Assembly (NCBI GenBank): GCA_946999045.1
Contig: CAMQBR010000037.1
Span: 1-19,071 of the forward strand
Reading direction: 5' to 3'
From: an uncultured Prevotella sp.
GTDB lineage: Bacteria; Bacteroidota; Bacteroidia; Bacteroidales; Bacteroidaceae
Length of the DNA stretch: 19,071 bases
Part shown: one piece after another, positions 7,088 to 15,875 of the stretch
How the letters are laid out: each line of letters begins with the position of its first letter
Position numbering within the stretch: position 1 is the first letter of the stretch
Position numbers and translations under genes: made by a program
Notes under the pieces: generated by a model
The model's input: the letters and a program-made list of their open reading frames with translations, nothing else
Told to the model about the DNA's origin: nothing
Databases searched by the model: none

Positions 7088-8553
7088 CTTACCCAGCCTT
7101 CATACTCGTATGTGCCGTGTTTATAAAAATCTTTCATACGAACATACGTATGTTTTATTTTGTTTACTACCCAGTTATGAATAAACTTTTCACGTTCTTT
7201 AGCCAACACAATATTCTTCATTACTTGGTAATCTTCCGTAATAGTAGCACGATGCCCCTCTATTCTGTTCTTTAATCGGATGATAGCACAAACGGTTCTA
7301 CCTTTTTTGTTAATCATACGAAAGGCATGCGATACGTCCCCAATTTTCATGTTTTCTACTTCCCGAGCTATCTCCGTAGGTAAATCTTTCATTTGGAAAT
7401 GCGAGCTCAATGCACCTGTCTGCATATCTACAAACGACATCAAACCCTTGTTGTTGTGCGTATCTTTATCATCAGAGATATAAGACGCTGCTTCTGCAAA
7501 TGATAATTTAGGCGCATCAGGGTTCGTACTCAGCGTAAAACTATTTGTGCGCAGTTTATTGGCAACCGAATCTAATCGTGTCAGCTCCTTATTTACTTCT
7601 TCGTCAGAGACATTAGGCTTGAGCAATATATGGCGAACCTTAATCTTGTCTCCTCGTTTATCAATTAATTGGATAATATGATATCCAAACTCTGTCTCCA
7701 CTACTTTAGATATTTTTTTGGGATCGGTAAGGTTAAATGCCACATTAGCAAAGGCAGGATCTAACATACCTCTGCCCACATAACCCATTTCTCCACCTTG
7801 ACGAGCTGAACCTGGATCTTCAGAATACAAGCGAGCTAAAGTTGCAAATGAAGTCTCACCCTTGTTGATACGATCAGTAAATTCTCGTAACTGATTCTTT
7901 ACCCTATTTACTTCTTCTGGTAATATTTTTGGCGTACGAGTAATTATCTCAACCTCTACCTCAGTAGGAACAAAGGGTATACTATCGGTTGGCAAGTTCT
8001 TAAAATATGCACGAACATCAGATGGAGTAACCTTTACATCCTGCACCAACTTTTCTTGCATATTCTGCACCAGCAGGTTGTTACGAAAATCATCACGCAA
8101 CTGCGAACGCATTTGCGCAATAGACATTCCACGATACTCTTCCAAACGTTCGGCAGAGCCGCCCACCATTTCTATCCAACGGTTAATTTGTCGTTCTACA
8201 CTTGAAGTAACTTGCGATTCGGAAACCTGAATAGAGTCAAGCTCAGCTTGATGCAAAAATAACTTTTGTACGGCAATGTGCTCTGGAATAGCAAAATCAG
8301 GATTGCCTTTAAACTTTACACCTTCAGCTTCCGACTGCAGTCGTGTCATTTCTACATCCGATTTCAAAATAGGTTCATCGCCAACTACCCAAATAACTTC
8401 ATCTATAATGCTGTTTTCGGGCGCACGCTTATCCACCTGTTTTGCTGTATCAGCTACTTGTTTCTTCGTTTTATTAACTTGTGGCTGCGCACTCATACCA
8501 AGAACAAACAGCAGTGCGAATAATCCACAAGTAGTTTTAAATGCTTTATTCAT
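7084..8553 (-). CDS. SurA-like periplasmic peptidyl-prolyl isomerase (two parvulin domains)
   Basis: The chosen ATG (8553-8551) gives 489 residues starting MNKAFKTTCG with a clear signal peptide ending near GMSAQ (about 23). An upstream TTG in frame is less likely. A SurA-type N-domain (about 45-190) includes WVVGDEPILKSDVE. The first parvulin domain (about 200-299) has SEDPGSARQGGEMGYV and FGYHIIQL. The second (about 305-429) starts KVRHILLK and has NNKGLMSFVDM. This is the SurA plan of an N-terminal chaperone part plus two rotamase domains, so it probably escorts outer-membrane proteins across the periplasm. It follows another PpiC-type gene by 32 bp and overlaps the OstA-like gene by 4 bp. 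I leave the symbol empty because two similar genes are adjacent. Confidence 0.88.
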   Translation of the reverse strand: MNKAFKTTCGLFALLFVLGMSAQPQVNKTKKQVADTAKQVDKRAPENSIIDEVIWVVGDEPILKSDVEMTRLQSEAEGVKFKGNPDFAIPEHIAVQKLFLHQAELDSIQVSESQVTSSVERQINRWIEMVGGSAERLEEYRGMSIAQMRSQLRDDFRNNLLVQNMQEKLVQDVKVTPSDVRAYFKNLPTDSIPFVPTEVEVEIITRTPKILPEEVNRVKNQLREFTDRINKGETSFATLARLYSEDPGSARQGGEMGYVGRGMLDPAFANVAFNLTDPKKISKVVETEFGYHIIQLIDKRGDKIKVRHILLKPNVSDEEVNKELTRLDSVANKLRTNSFTLSTNPDAPKLSFAEAASYISDDKDTHNNKGLMSFVDMQTGALSSHFQMKDLPTEIAREVENMKIGDVSHAFRMINKKGRTVCAIIRLKNRIEGHRATITEDYQVMKNIVLAKEREKFIHNWVVNKIKHTYVRMKDFYKHGTYEYEGWVR

Positions 8554-8585
8554 AAAAATTCTTTTCGTATTAATGAGGGGCCTTA

Positions 8586-10016
8586 TCAATGCTTATTAAC
8601 CGTAGTAAGAACATCTTGGTTTACTTTTACCACGTATTGCTTACGTAGCTCTTTTATCCATTCTTTCTCCAATAAGTCTTGATAATCGGCTATCACAAGC
8701 TCTTTTACATCTTCGTACGTTTGTGGAGTTCTTATCTTTTTCCCGTAAACCGCCTCGTATGGATATTTAAGGTTCGTATTTTTCTTTATTTGCTGCTTAA
8801 ACACCAATCGGTCTACCACAGGATTTATACTCCGCTTAAAGATGCCTTTTACTACTTTAATACGTACACTGTCGTTATTAAACGCTGTATGTAACTTTTC
8901 TGTCCATTGGTCAAATGGTAAATGCTTCAAAACTTGCTTTACCCCTTTTATATCATATTTATTTTTGCAAAGATAAGCAATACCCTTAAAACGTGGTGCA
9001 TCCCACTTATATTTCTTTTTATTTTTCTTAAAAAAATGTTTGAGTGCGTTTTTATCCGCTTTAGCTTTCTCCCAAACCTTCTTATTACTTATCTCAAAAA
9101 GCAATAAGCCATCATGATATTCTTGTATTAGATATTTCAGTTGCTCATCATTCTTCGCTAATTCATCTTTCCGCTTATCCAATACCTGTTGTTGGGTTAC
9201 ATCAGCCGTAGATGTTTGAACCATACTGTCTATCTTTTGTGAGATAATTTGCTCACGAATACCTCGCATTTCAATATATTGCAAGATATTGGCATGCAAC
9301 GAATCATATGGGAAGAAGTTGCGCTTATCCTTCAATAAAATTATGTGATAACCTGCAGGCGATAACACAGGTTGGTGTAATTCACCTTTCTTCATGGAGA
9401 AGATAGCATCATCAAACTCTTTTAATGTTTGTCTTCTCTCCAACCAAGGCAGTTCTCCTCCTTTAAGAGCCGAAGCCTTATCATCAGAATATTGTTTAGC
9501 CAATTGTGCAAAATTAGCTCCATGTAACAAAAGTTGATAAATAGAATCTGCCTTGTGTTCTGCCATTTGTCTTTGCTCTTCAGTTGCTGTCTGGCGCAAA
9601 GCTATTAAGATATGTGCTGGTTTTACCAATCCGCCTGCACCATCTACACGCTGTTGTGTTTCCTTATATATCTCTTTAGCACGTTTTTCTATATCAGCAT
9701 TGGTAATAAACGTAGGACGAATTTGTTGGTTGCAATACATAGCAAATTCTTTCTTGAACGAGCTTGTCGTATCCAGCTTAGCCGCTTTAGCTGCCAGTAC
9801 CTTTAACTTATAATTAATAAACAAATCAACATATTCGTTAACTGTTTTCTTATCAACTACACCCTGCGTGTTATTCTTGTTATACGAATATTCAAATTCA
9901 GAACGAGTAACAGGCTGCCCATTGATAGTCATTATCACTGGGTCTGCCTGTTGCTGTGCCACAGCCATACAGCAATAGCAAAGTATAGAAAGTAAAAGGT
10001 TACTCGTTTTCTTCAT
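8586..10016 (-). CDS. PpiC/SurA-type periplasmic isomerase or chaperone (one parvulin domain)
   Basis: Starting at ATG 10016-10014 the product has 476 residues, with a signal peptide MKKTSNLLLSILCYCCMAVA followed by Gln. An N-terminal SurA-like region (about 25-130) contains VIMTINGQPVTRSEFEY. One recognisable parvulin domain lies at about 133-232, with VKPAHILIAL, KGGELPWLERR and AGYHIILLKDKR. The C-terminal half (about 235-476) is Lys-rich, has no motif I can name, and may be a second degenerate rotamase or substrate-binding module. It lies 10 bp downstream of guaB and 32 bp upstream of the second isomerase gene. Probable role: folding or transport of outer-membrane proteins. Confidence 0.85.
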   Translation of the reverse strand: MKKTSNLLLSILCYCCMAVAQQQADPVIMTINGQPVTRSEFEYSYNKNNTQGVVDKKTVNEYVDLFINYKLKVLAAKAAKLDTTSSFKKEFAMYCNQQIRPTFITNADIEKRAKEIYKETQQRVDGAGGLVKPAHILIALRQTATEEQRQMAEHKADSIYQLLLHGANFAQLAKQYSDDKASALKGGELPWLERRQTLKEFDDAIFSMKKGELHQPVLSPAGYHIILLKDKRNFFPYDSLHANILQYIEMRGIREQIISQKIDSMVQTSTADVTQQQVLDKRKDELAKNDEQLKYLIQEYHDGLLLFEISNKKVWEKAKADKNALKHFFKKNKKKYKWDAPRFKGIAYLCKNKYDIKGVKQVLKHLPFDQWTEKLHTAFNNDSVRIKVVKGIFKRSINPVVDRLVFKQQIKKNTNLKYPYEAVYGKKIRTPQTYEDVKELVIADYQDLLEKEWIKELRKQYVVKVNQDVLTTVNKH

Positions 10017-10026
10017 TCTTTTGTTT

Positions 10027-11511
10027 TTACTCGTGTGGACTATAGTTAGGTGCCTCACTTGTAATGGTAATATCGTGAGGATGACTCTCTAACACACCAG
10101 CATTGGTAATGCGAACAAACTTAGCATTGTGCAATTGTTCAATGGTTGCTGCACCGCAATAACCCATACCAGAACGCAGACCACCTATTAATTGATAAAT
10201 AACTTCCTGTACAGTACCTTTGTAAGGAACACGACCTGCAATTCCTTCTGGTACCAGCTTCTTTACATCTTTTGTATCCGACTGGAAATAACGATCACGC
10301 GAACCATTCTTTTGTTCCATGGCTTCCAAACTGCCCATACCACGATAGCTCTTAAACTTACGTCCATTAAAGATAATGGTTTCTCCAGGACTTTCTTCTG
10401 TTCCAGCTACCAACGAACCAATCATAACAGAGTTACCTCCTGCAGCCAAAGCCTTCACAATATCGCCCGAATAACGCAAACCGCCATCGGCTATTAATGG
10501 AACGTTTGTATCTTTTAACACAGAATAAACATCATATATAGCAGACAATTGTGGAACACCTACACCTGCTACAACACGTGTGGTACAAATAGACCCTGGA
10601 CCAATACCTACTTTAATGGCATCTGCACCATTCTCTACCAACATCTTGGCAGCAGCACCAGTTGCTACATTACCTACAACAATGTCAATATTAGGATAAG
10701 CAGCCTTTGCCTCTCTTAGTTTTTCAATCACACCCTTTGAATGTCCATGAGCCGTATCAATGATAACTGCATCTACACCAGCCTCAACCAATGTTTCCAA
10801 ACGTTGCATGGCATCTGCCGTAACACCCAAACCTGCTGCCACACGTAGTCTTCCTTTCTCGTCCTTGCATGCCATTGGCTTGTCTTTGGCTTTGGTAATA
10901 TCCTTGTAGGTTATCAAGCCCACCAACTTATTATCAACATCTACCACTGGCAACTTTTCTATTTTATGTTCCTGTAAAATCTTGGCAGCAGCAGTTAAAT
11001 CAGTTTTTATATGAGTAGTAACCAAGTTCTCGCTTGTCATCACCTCATCTATCGTCTTATCCATTTGGCCTTCAAAACGCAAATCACGATTGGTAACAAT
11101 ACCCACCAAATGATTTTCTTCATCTACTACTGGTACACCGCCAATATGATAATCGTGCATAATGTTAAGTGCTGCTTGCACTGTACTTCCACGACGAATT
11201 GTTACGGGGTCGTAAATCATACCATTCTCAGCGCGTTTCACAATAGCTACCTGATGTGCTTGCTCTTCAATAGACATATTCTTGTGTATAACACCGATAC
11301 CACCTTCACGTGCAATGGCAATAGCCATAGCCGACTCTGTAACGGTATCCATAGCTGCCGTAACGTATGGCACATTGAGTTCTATATGGCGAGAGAACTT
11401 TGTTTTTAACGTTACCTGCTTGGGCAATACTTCAGAATAAGCGGGAATCAACAGGACGTCATCGAAAGTAAGACCGTCCATTACAATTTTATCTGCAACA
11501 AATGATGACAT
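10027..11511 (-). CDS. guaB: Inosine-5'-monophosphate dehydrogenase
   Basis: GuaB oxidises IMP to XMP with NAD+, the committed step to GMP. The 494-residue protein has the family layout: N-terminal barrel start LTFDDVLLIPAYS, AAMDTVTESAMA near 52-63, two CBS domains at about 97-155 and 158-215 inserted in the barrel, DTAHGHS at 252-258, the catalytic loop GIGPGSICTTR with Cys309, ADGGLRYSGDI, and the mobile flap with YRGMGSLEAM. Length and motifs are typical. It is the first gene of the cluster, with promoter-like boxes 35-65 bp upstream, and its stop lies only 10 bp from the following isomerase gene. Its placement suggests that purine synthesis and envelope biogenesis share a transcript. Confidence 0.97.
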   Translation of the reverse strand: MSSFVADKIVMDGLTFDDVLLIPAYSEVLPKQVTLKTKFSRHIELNVPYVTAAMDTVTESAMAIAIAREGGIGVIHKNMSIEEQAHQVAIVKRAENGMIYDPVTIRRGSTVQAALNIMHDYHIGGVPVVDEENHLVGIVTNRDLRFEGQMDKTIDEVMTSENLVTTHIKTDLTAAAKILQEHKIEKLPVVDVDNKLVGLITYKDITKAKDKPMACKDEKGRLRVAAGLGVTADAMQRLETLVEAGVDAVIIDTAHGHSKGVIEKLREAKAAYPNIDIVVGNVATGAAAKMLVENGADAIKVGIGPGSICTTRVVAGVGVPQLSAIYDVYSVLKDTNVPLIADGGLRYSGDIVKALAAGGNSVMIGSLVAGTEESPGETIIFNGRKFKSYRGMGSLEAMEQKNGSRDRYFQSDTKDVKKLVPEGIAGRVPYKGTVQEVIYQLIGGLRSGMGYCGAATIEQLHNAKFVRITNAGVLESHPHDITITSEAPNYSPHE

Positions 11512-11545
11512 AAAAATAATACCTTTCTAAAAAATTTATTGCATG

Positions 11546-11575
11546 CAAATTTAGAAATAAAATTTCACAAATTTA
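11546..11575 (-). promoter_or_regulatory. Two -7-like boxes upstream of guaB
   Basis: On the minus strand TAAATTTG occurs twice, at 11553-11546 and 11575-11568. Both are exact matches to TAnnTTTG and lie 35 and 57 bp before the guaB ATG. The 14-bp spacing between them is too short for one to serve as the -33 of the other, and no clear TTG lies 19 bp upstream of either. One or both probably drive the guaB to mutL cluster. Confidence 0.45.
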
Positions 11576-11769
11576 GATATTTCGTCTTATTTTTATACCA
11601 ATTGCTTAAATCTTAACGTTTTTATAAAAAAATGGCGGATTAGTGGATTCTATAAGCAAGTAAAAAGTTATATTATTTTGATTTTAATTATACCTTTTGC
11701 GTTATGATTTTTTTTCTGGGGGTGTTATGACTGGTGTTATAAATTACCACCGTATTTTGAAAGTAATTT

Positions 11770-11781
11770 ATAGAACCAGCC
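11770..11781. repeat. Dispersed end motif ATAGAACCAGCC (second copy)
   Basis: Exact copy of 181-192. The neighbouring bases form an inverted repeat, TAAATTAC (about 11739-11748) with GTAATTTA (11763-11770). The tip therefore lies next to a small hairpin, as is common at mobile-element ends. Confidence 0.4.
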
Positions 11782-11934
11782 TTTACAGTGCCTTCTAAAG
11801 CAAGAATTAGGAGAAGAATTTACCTGTGGAAAAGACTCTCTTCTTAGATTATTAGCTTCTAAGGGGTTCATGTCGGAAGAGCTAAAATGCCGCCATATAA
11901 TTGTTTCTAATTATGTTACAAAAAAACGGAATTA
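11774..11934 (+). pseudogene. Coding-like remnant, unidentified
   Basis: The plus-strand frame from 11774 to the TAA at 11932-11934 is open for about 53 codons with protein-like composition, including KQELGEEFTCGKDSLLRLL and SEELKCRHIIV. There is no start codon at its upstream end, and the frame opens just after the dispersed repeat tip. It may be the inner part of a gene truncated by an insertion. I do not recognise the family. Confidence 0.25.
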
Positions 11935-12340
11935 ATAAGTAATTAGAAAGAAAATTTTGACAAGTAATTTAGGAAAAGTGAATAAAAACTATCAAGTGAT
12001 TTTAGGAAAATACAATCTCCATGAAATTGACATACATACTCTATGAGATTGTAGGGCAAACTCAATGACATCGTTTTAGCGCATAAAAATAGAGAGTAAA
12101 ATGATAATATATGGTGATAAAATGGACCGTCATAACACCCATTGCGAGCAAATCTACAGAACTAATCTATATATCAAACGTCCCTGATTTATCAAAACAT
12201 TGTGGAATATATATTTTCGCAGAACTTCTATTTTCCGCTGATTATGTTTTACAGTCTTATTTTTTTTATCTGCAATATTTTGTTCAATAATAATATTTTT
12301 TGCTAAGTGCTCTAAAAGGAATTTCCAATAATAACAAACA

Positions 12341-14518
12341 CTAATTTGCCATTTCAGATATAAACTTGATGCGAACCAACCGAACTTCATCTTCTGAATA
12401 TTGGACGCCCAATTCCTCCATGGCATCTTTAATACCATCGGTATCACTCTCCATAAAATAATCATAGATATCATCTATATGCTCATCGTCCATGACATCC
12501 TCAAGGAAATAATCGATGTTGAGTTTAGTTCCACTATAAACAATAGCTTCAAGTTCTTCCAACAATTCATTAAAGTCTAACCCCAAAGCATTGGCTATAT
12601 CATCCAAAGCTACCTGGCGGTCAATGTTTTGGATAATTTTTACTTTGAGCATACTCTTTTTTGCCACTGTACGCACGCGCATCTCCTCAGGACGTTCAAT
12701 ATTGTTTTCCTCGCAATGCGCCTTAATTAGTTCTATGAACTTTTTTCCATACCGCTTTGCTTTACCTGCACCCACGCCCTGTATTTGTTGCAATTCTTCC
12801 ATAGTTATAGGATAAGCAGTAGCCATTTGCTCTAACGATACATCTTGGAAAATAACATACTGCGGAACATTGAGCTTGGCAGACATCTCTTTGCGAAGGC
12901 TCTTCAGCATCTTAAATAATTTAGGATCCAGCACACCGATTCCACCCTCACGTGATTCTTCCTCATCATAATCATTAAACACTGTATCAAGGGATATCAT
13001 AAATGAGGTAGGATGCTTAAGAAACTTTTTCCCTTGTGGTGTAATTTTCAAGATACCATAGTTCTCAACTTCCTTTTCAATATACCCTGCTATCATTCCT
13101 TGTCGGATAACAGGATTCCATACCTTATTATCTTCATCTTCGCCTGCACCAAACTCTTCCAGCTGCTCGTGCTTATGAGAAACAATGTCATCGGTTGCCC
13201 TTCCCATTACAAAATCAATTAAATAATCTTGCCTAAAATTTTCTTTTAGCGCAACAATGGCTTTCAATATGACAACAAGAGCATCTTTAGCCTCACGGTG
13301 TTCCTTTGGATGCAAGCAGTTATCACAGTTATGACAGTTTTCTTTTGGATATTCTTCACCAAAGTAATGCAGCAACATCTTTCTTCTACAAACAGAAGAC
13401 TCAGCATATGCTGCTGTTTCCTGCAACAACTGCTTTCCTATATTCTGTTCGGCAACAGGCTTGCCCTCCATAAACTTCTCTAGTTTCTTCAAGTCTTTCT
13501 TGGCATAAAAGGCTATACAGATACCTTCTCCACCATCTCTACCTGCTCTACCTGTTTCTTGATAATATCCCTCCAAACTTTTAGGAATATCATAATGAAT
13601 AACAAATCGAACATCAGGTTTGTCAATACCCATACCAAAAGCAATGGTTGCTACAATAACGTCTATGCGCTCCATTAAGAAATCGTCTTGCGTTTGAGAG
13701 CGTGTTGCACTATCTAATCCTGCATGATAAGGAGCCGCCTTGATGTTGTTGGCTTTTAATATTTCAGCAAGCTCTTCCACTTTTTTGCGAGACAAGCAAT
13801 AGATAATGCCACTCTTTCCTTCGTGCTGACGGATAAACATAATAATTTGTTTATCAATATCAGCCGTCTTCTGGCGTATTTCGTAGTAAAGATTAGGGCG
13901 GTTAAACGAGCTCTTAAACTCCCGTGCATCGGCAATACCCAAACTACGTTTGATGTCTGTGCGAACCTTATCTGTAGCTGTGGCTGTTAATGCTATAACT
14001 GGTGCATCACCTATCTTATTTATAGTAGGACGGATATTGCGATATTCTGGACGAAAATCGTGTCCCCACTCTGATATGCAATGCGCCTCATCAATAGCAT
14101 AAAACGAAATCTTTACAGTTTTAAAGAACTCTATATTCTCTTCTTTGTTCAACGATTCTGGAGCTACATACAACAACTTAGTCTGCCCAGAACGTACATC
14201 GTTCATTACTTGTTGGATAGCAGCTTTATTTAATGATGAATTTAAGAAATGTGCTACGCCCTCTTCTTCACTGATACCATTGATAACATCTACTTGATTT
14301 TTCATCAAAGCAATAAGTGGAGAAACAACAATGGCTGTTCCTTCCATCATTAAAGAAGGCAACTGATAGCATAAACTTTTGCCTCCACCCGTTGGCATCA
14401 ACACAAATGCACTATTGCCAGCCAATAGATGTTTGATAATAGCTTCTTGGTCGCCTTTAAAAGAATCAAATCCAAAATAGAGTTTTAACTTTTCTGTAAG
14501 ATTAACTTTTTCTACCAT
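12341..14518 (-). CDS. recQ: ATP-dependent DNA helicase RecQ
   Basis: RecQ unwinds DNA 3' to 5' in recombination and fork repair. The 725-residue protein has Walker A PTGGGKS at 42-48, DEAHCISEWGHDFR at 143-156 (motif II and the aromatic loop), TATAT near 178-182, and motif VI QETGRAGRDG at 320-329. The zinc site has Cys377, Cys395, Cys398 and Cys401. A winged-helix RQC region (about 410-505) and an HRDC domain (about 530-605, with IQGVGAGKAKRYG) follow. Residues 610-725 form an acidic C-terminal extension, with an HTH-like segment (VALDDIANALGLDFNELLEE) and a final DDEHIDDIYDYF stretch, absent from E. coli RecQ (about 610 residues). It follows clpX by 109 bp, without its own clear promoter. 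Confidence 0.95.
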   Translation of the reverse strand: MVEKVNLTEKLKLYFGFDSFKGDQEAIIKHLLAGNSAFVLMPTGGGKSLCYQLPSLMMEGTAIVVSPLIALMKNQVDVINGISEEEGVAHFLNSSLNKAAIQQVMNDVRSGQTKLLYVAPESLNKEENIEFFKTVKISFYAIDEAHCISEWGHDFRPEYRNIRPTINKIGDAPVIALTATATDKVRTDIKRSLGIADAREFKSSFNRPNLYYEIRQKTADIDKQIIMFIRQHEGKSGIIYCLSRKKVEELAEILKANNIKAAPYHAGLDSATRSQTQDDFLMERIDVIVATIAFGMGIDKPDVRFVIHYDIPKSLEGYYQETGRAGRDGGEGICIAFYAKKDLKKLEKFMEGKPVAEQNIGKQLLQETAAYAESSVCRRKMLLHYFGEEYPKENCHNCDNCLHPKEHREAKDALVVILKAIVALKENFRQDYLIDFVMGRATDDIVSHKHEQLEEFGAGEDEDNKVWNPVIRQGMIAGYIEKEVENYGILKITPQGKKFLKHPTSFMISLDTVFNDYDEEESREGGIGVLDPKLFKMLKSLRKEMSAKLNVPQYVIFQDVSLEQMATAYPITMEELQQIQGVGAGKAKRYGKKFIELIKAHCEENNIERPEEMRVRTVAKKSMLKVKIIQNIDRQVALDDIANALGLDFNELLEELEAIVYSGTKLNIDYFLEDVMDDEHIDDIYDYFMESDTDGIKDAMEELGVQYSEDEVRLVRIKFISEMAN

Positions 14519-14560
14519 AGTGATTTCATTAGATTATTTGCACAATTCTCGTGTGTTGTG

Positions 14561-14606
14561 TTTCTCTGATTATTCCGTCCCATTAATGGTGGAATAATCT
14601 GAGAAA
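14561..14606. repeat. Long hairpin between clpX and recQ
   Basis: Arms 14561-14576 and 14591-14606 pair over 16 bp with one mismatch. The 14-base loop region itself contains the palindrome CCATTAATGG (14580-14589). Neither side has a T run, so a simple intrinsic terminator is doubtful. It could be a processing site or partial terminator that sets recQ below clpX, or a binding site. It starts about 20 bp after the clpX stop codon. Confidence 0.55.
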
Positions 14607-14627
14607 TAATACAACATGATGTTACAT

Positions 14628-15875
14628 CTAAGCAGGTTGACTACCTATTACCTTTGCTTTATTTAATTGCTCTTCGGCATATTTGCGTGTTACCTCAAAA
14701 GATTTTAGCCGTCTTGAAGGCAGCTCAAACATGGCTTCCATTACTATTGCCTCAACTATAGAACGCAGTCCTCGTGCGCCCAGCTTATATTCTACTGCCT
14801 TGTCAACAATAAAATTGAGTGCTTCTTCAGTAAATGTTAGTTTAATGTCGTCCATACTAAACAGTTTTACATACTGCTTAATAATAGAGTTTTTTGGTTC
14901 TACCAATATACGGCGCAAAGCCTCTTTATCCAAAGGATTGAGATAAGTGAGCACTGGCAAACGACCAATAATCTCTGGTATCAATCCAAACGACTTTAAG
15001 TCTTGTGGCAAGATATATTTCATTAAATCGCCTTTATCAATGTTGCGCACATGCTGAACAGAATTATATCCCACGACATGCGTGTTAAGGCGTTGCGCTA
15101 TTTTACGTTCAATACCATCAAATGCTCCACCACAGATAAACAAAATATTCTTTGTATCTACATGTATATACTCTTGATCGGGATGTTTTCTGCCGCCCTT
15201 TGGTGGAACGTTTACCATTGTTCCCTCTAACAATTTTAACAATCCTTGCTGTACGCCCTCACCACTTACATCGCGAGTAATAGAAGGATTATCACTCTTG
15301 CGAGCTATTTTGTCTATCTCATCAATAAAGACGATGCCACGCTCGGCTGCTGCTACATCATAGTTGGCTACTTGCAACAAACGAGATAAAATGCTTTCTA
15401 CATCCTCGCCTACATAACCCGCCTCGGTAAATACGGTAGCATCCACAATAGTAAAAGGTACATCCAGCAATTTGGCAATGGTGCGAGCGAGCAATGTTTT
15501 ACCTGTACCCGTAGAGCCAACCATAATAATGTTGCTCTTCTCTATCTCTACCCCATTCTCATCTTTGGTTTGTTGCAATCGCTTGTAATGATTGTATACA
15601 GAGACAGATAGATAACGTTTGGCATCATCCTGTCCTATTACATACTGGTCAAGATAATCTTTTATTTCTTTTGGCTTAGGTACTTTCTTTAACTTAAACG
15701 GTTCATCGCTTGCATGCTTTTCGGCAGATTCGCCTAACACGCCAGCCGATTGTGCTATATGGAAAGCCTGTTCGGCACAGTTTTCGCAAATGCATCCACT
15801 CAATCCCGTAATTAAGAGTTGTACTTCGCTTTCACTTCTTCCGCAGAAGCTGCATTTCTTATTGCTGGTTGCCAT
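14628..15875 (-). CDS. clpX: ClpX, ATPase subunit of ClpXP protease
   Basis: ClpX recognises, unfolds and feeds proteins into ClpP. The 415-residue protein has an N-terminal zinc-binding domain with Cys8, Cys11, Cys30 and Cys33. Next come Walker A GSTGTGKT at 120-127, the pore loop GYVG at 153-156, Walker B IVFIDEIDK at 181-189, the GGRKHP loop near 226-231, and the sensor region GLIPEIIGRLPV. The C-terminal GARGLRSIVE carries the sensor-2 Arg. The ClpP-docking tripeptide, usually IGF, appears to be VGY here (HVVGYNSV). The start ATG overlaps the last 17 nt of clpP, so the two are translated together, consistent with making one complex. Confidence 0.97.
   Translation of the reverse strand: MATSNKKCSFCGRSESEVQLLITGLSGCICENCAEQAFHIAQSAGVLGESAEKHASDEPFKLKKVPKPKEIKDYLDQYVIGQDDAKRYLSVSVYNHYKRLQQTKDENGVEIEKSNIIMVGSTGTGKTLLARTIAKLLDVPFTIVDATVFTEAGYVGEDVESILSRLLQVANYDVAAAERGIVFIDEIDKIARKSDNPSITRDVSGEGVQQGLLKLLEGTMVNVPPKGGRKHPDQEYIHVDTKNILFICGGAFDGIERKIAQRLNTHVVGYNSVQHVRNIDKGDLMKYILPQDLKSFGLIPEIIGRLPVLTYLNPLDKEALRRILVEPKNSIIKQYVKLFSMDDIKLTFTEEALNFIVDKAVEYKLGARGLRSIVEAIVMEAMFELPSRRLKSFEVTRKYAEEQLNKAKVIGSQPA

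Larger units (their letters stand above)
11720..12140. repeat. Putative element bounded by GGGTGTTATGAC inverted repeats
   Basis: GGGTGTTATGAC at 11720-11731 is repeated exactly in inverse orientation at 12140-12129. At the left end the core GGTGTTAT is immediately repeated in direct orientation (11721-11728 and 11733-11740). The 421-bp interior holds a decayed open frame and other repeat ends. It could be a small non-autonomous transposon or the remains of one. Confidence 0.4.
11512..12340. other. 829-bp non-coding region between recQ and guaB
   Basis: This is where the two minus-strand gene clusters meet. The right part would carry the end of recQ transcription and the left part the guaB promoters. 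No intact gene is visible. It contains a 12-bp inverted repeat bounding 11720-12140, a copy of the dispersed ATAGAACCAGCC tip at 11770-11781, a plus-strand coding-like remnant (11774-11934), and short motifs near 12013-12050 that resemble the 22-bp tandem repeats at 18791-18874. The region is strongly AT-rich and looks like an insertion hot spot. Confidence 0.5.

Noticed and set aside
8553..8589. Upstream TTG start for the two-domain isomerase
   Set aside because: The ATG at 8553 places the signal peptide at the N-terminus, whereas the longer form puts a charged stretch in front of it.
12154..12474. 106-codon minus-strand frame overlapping the end of recQ
   Set aside because: Its first half is an out-of-frame reading of recQ codons, and the rest is AT-rich with no domain or start signal.
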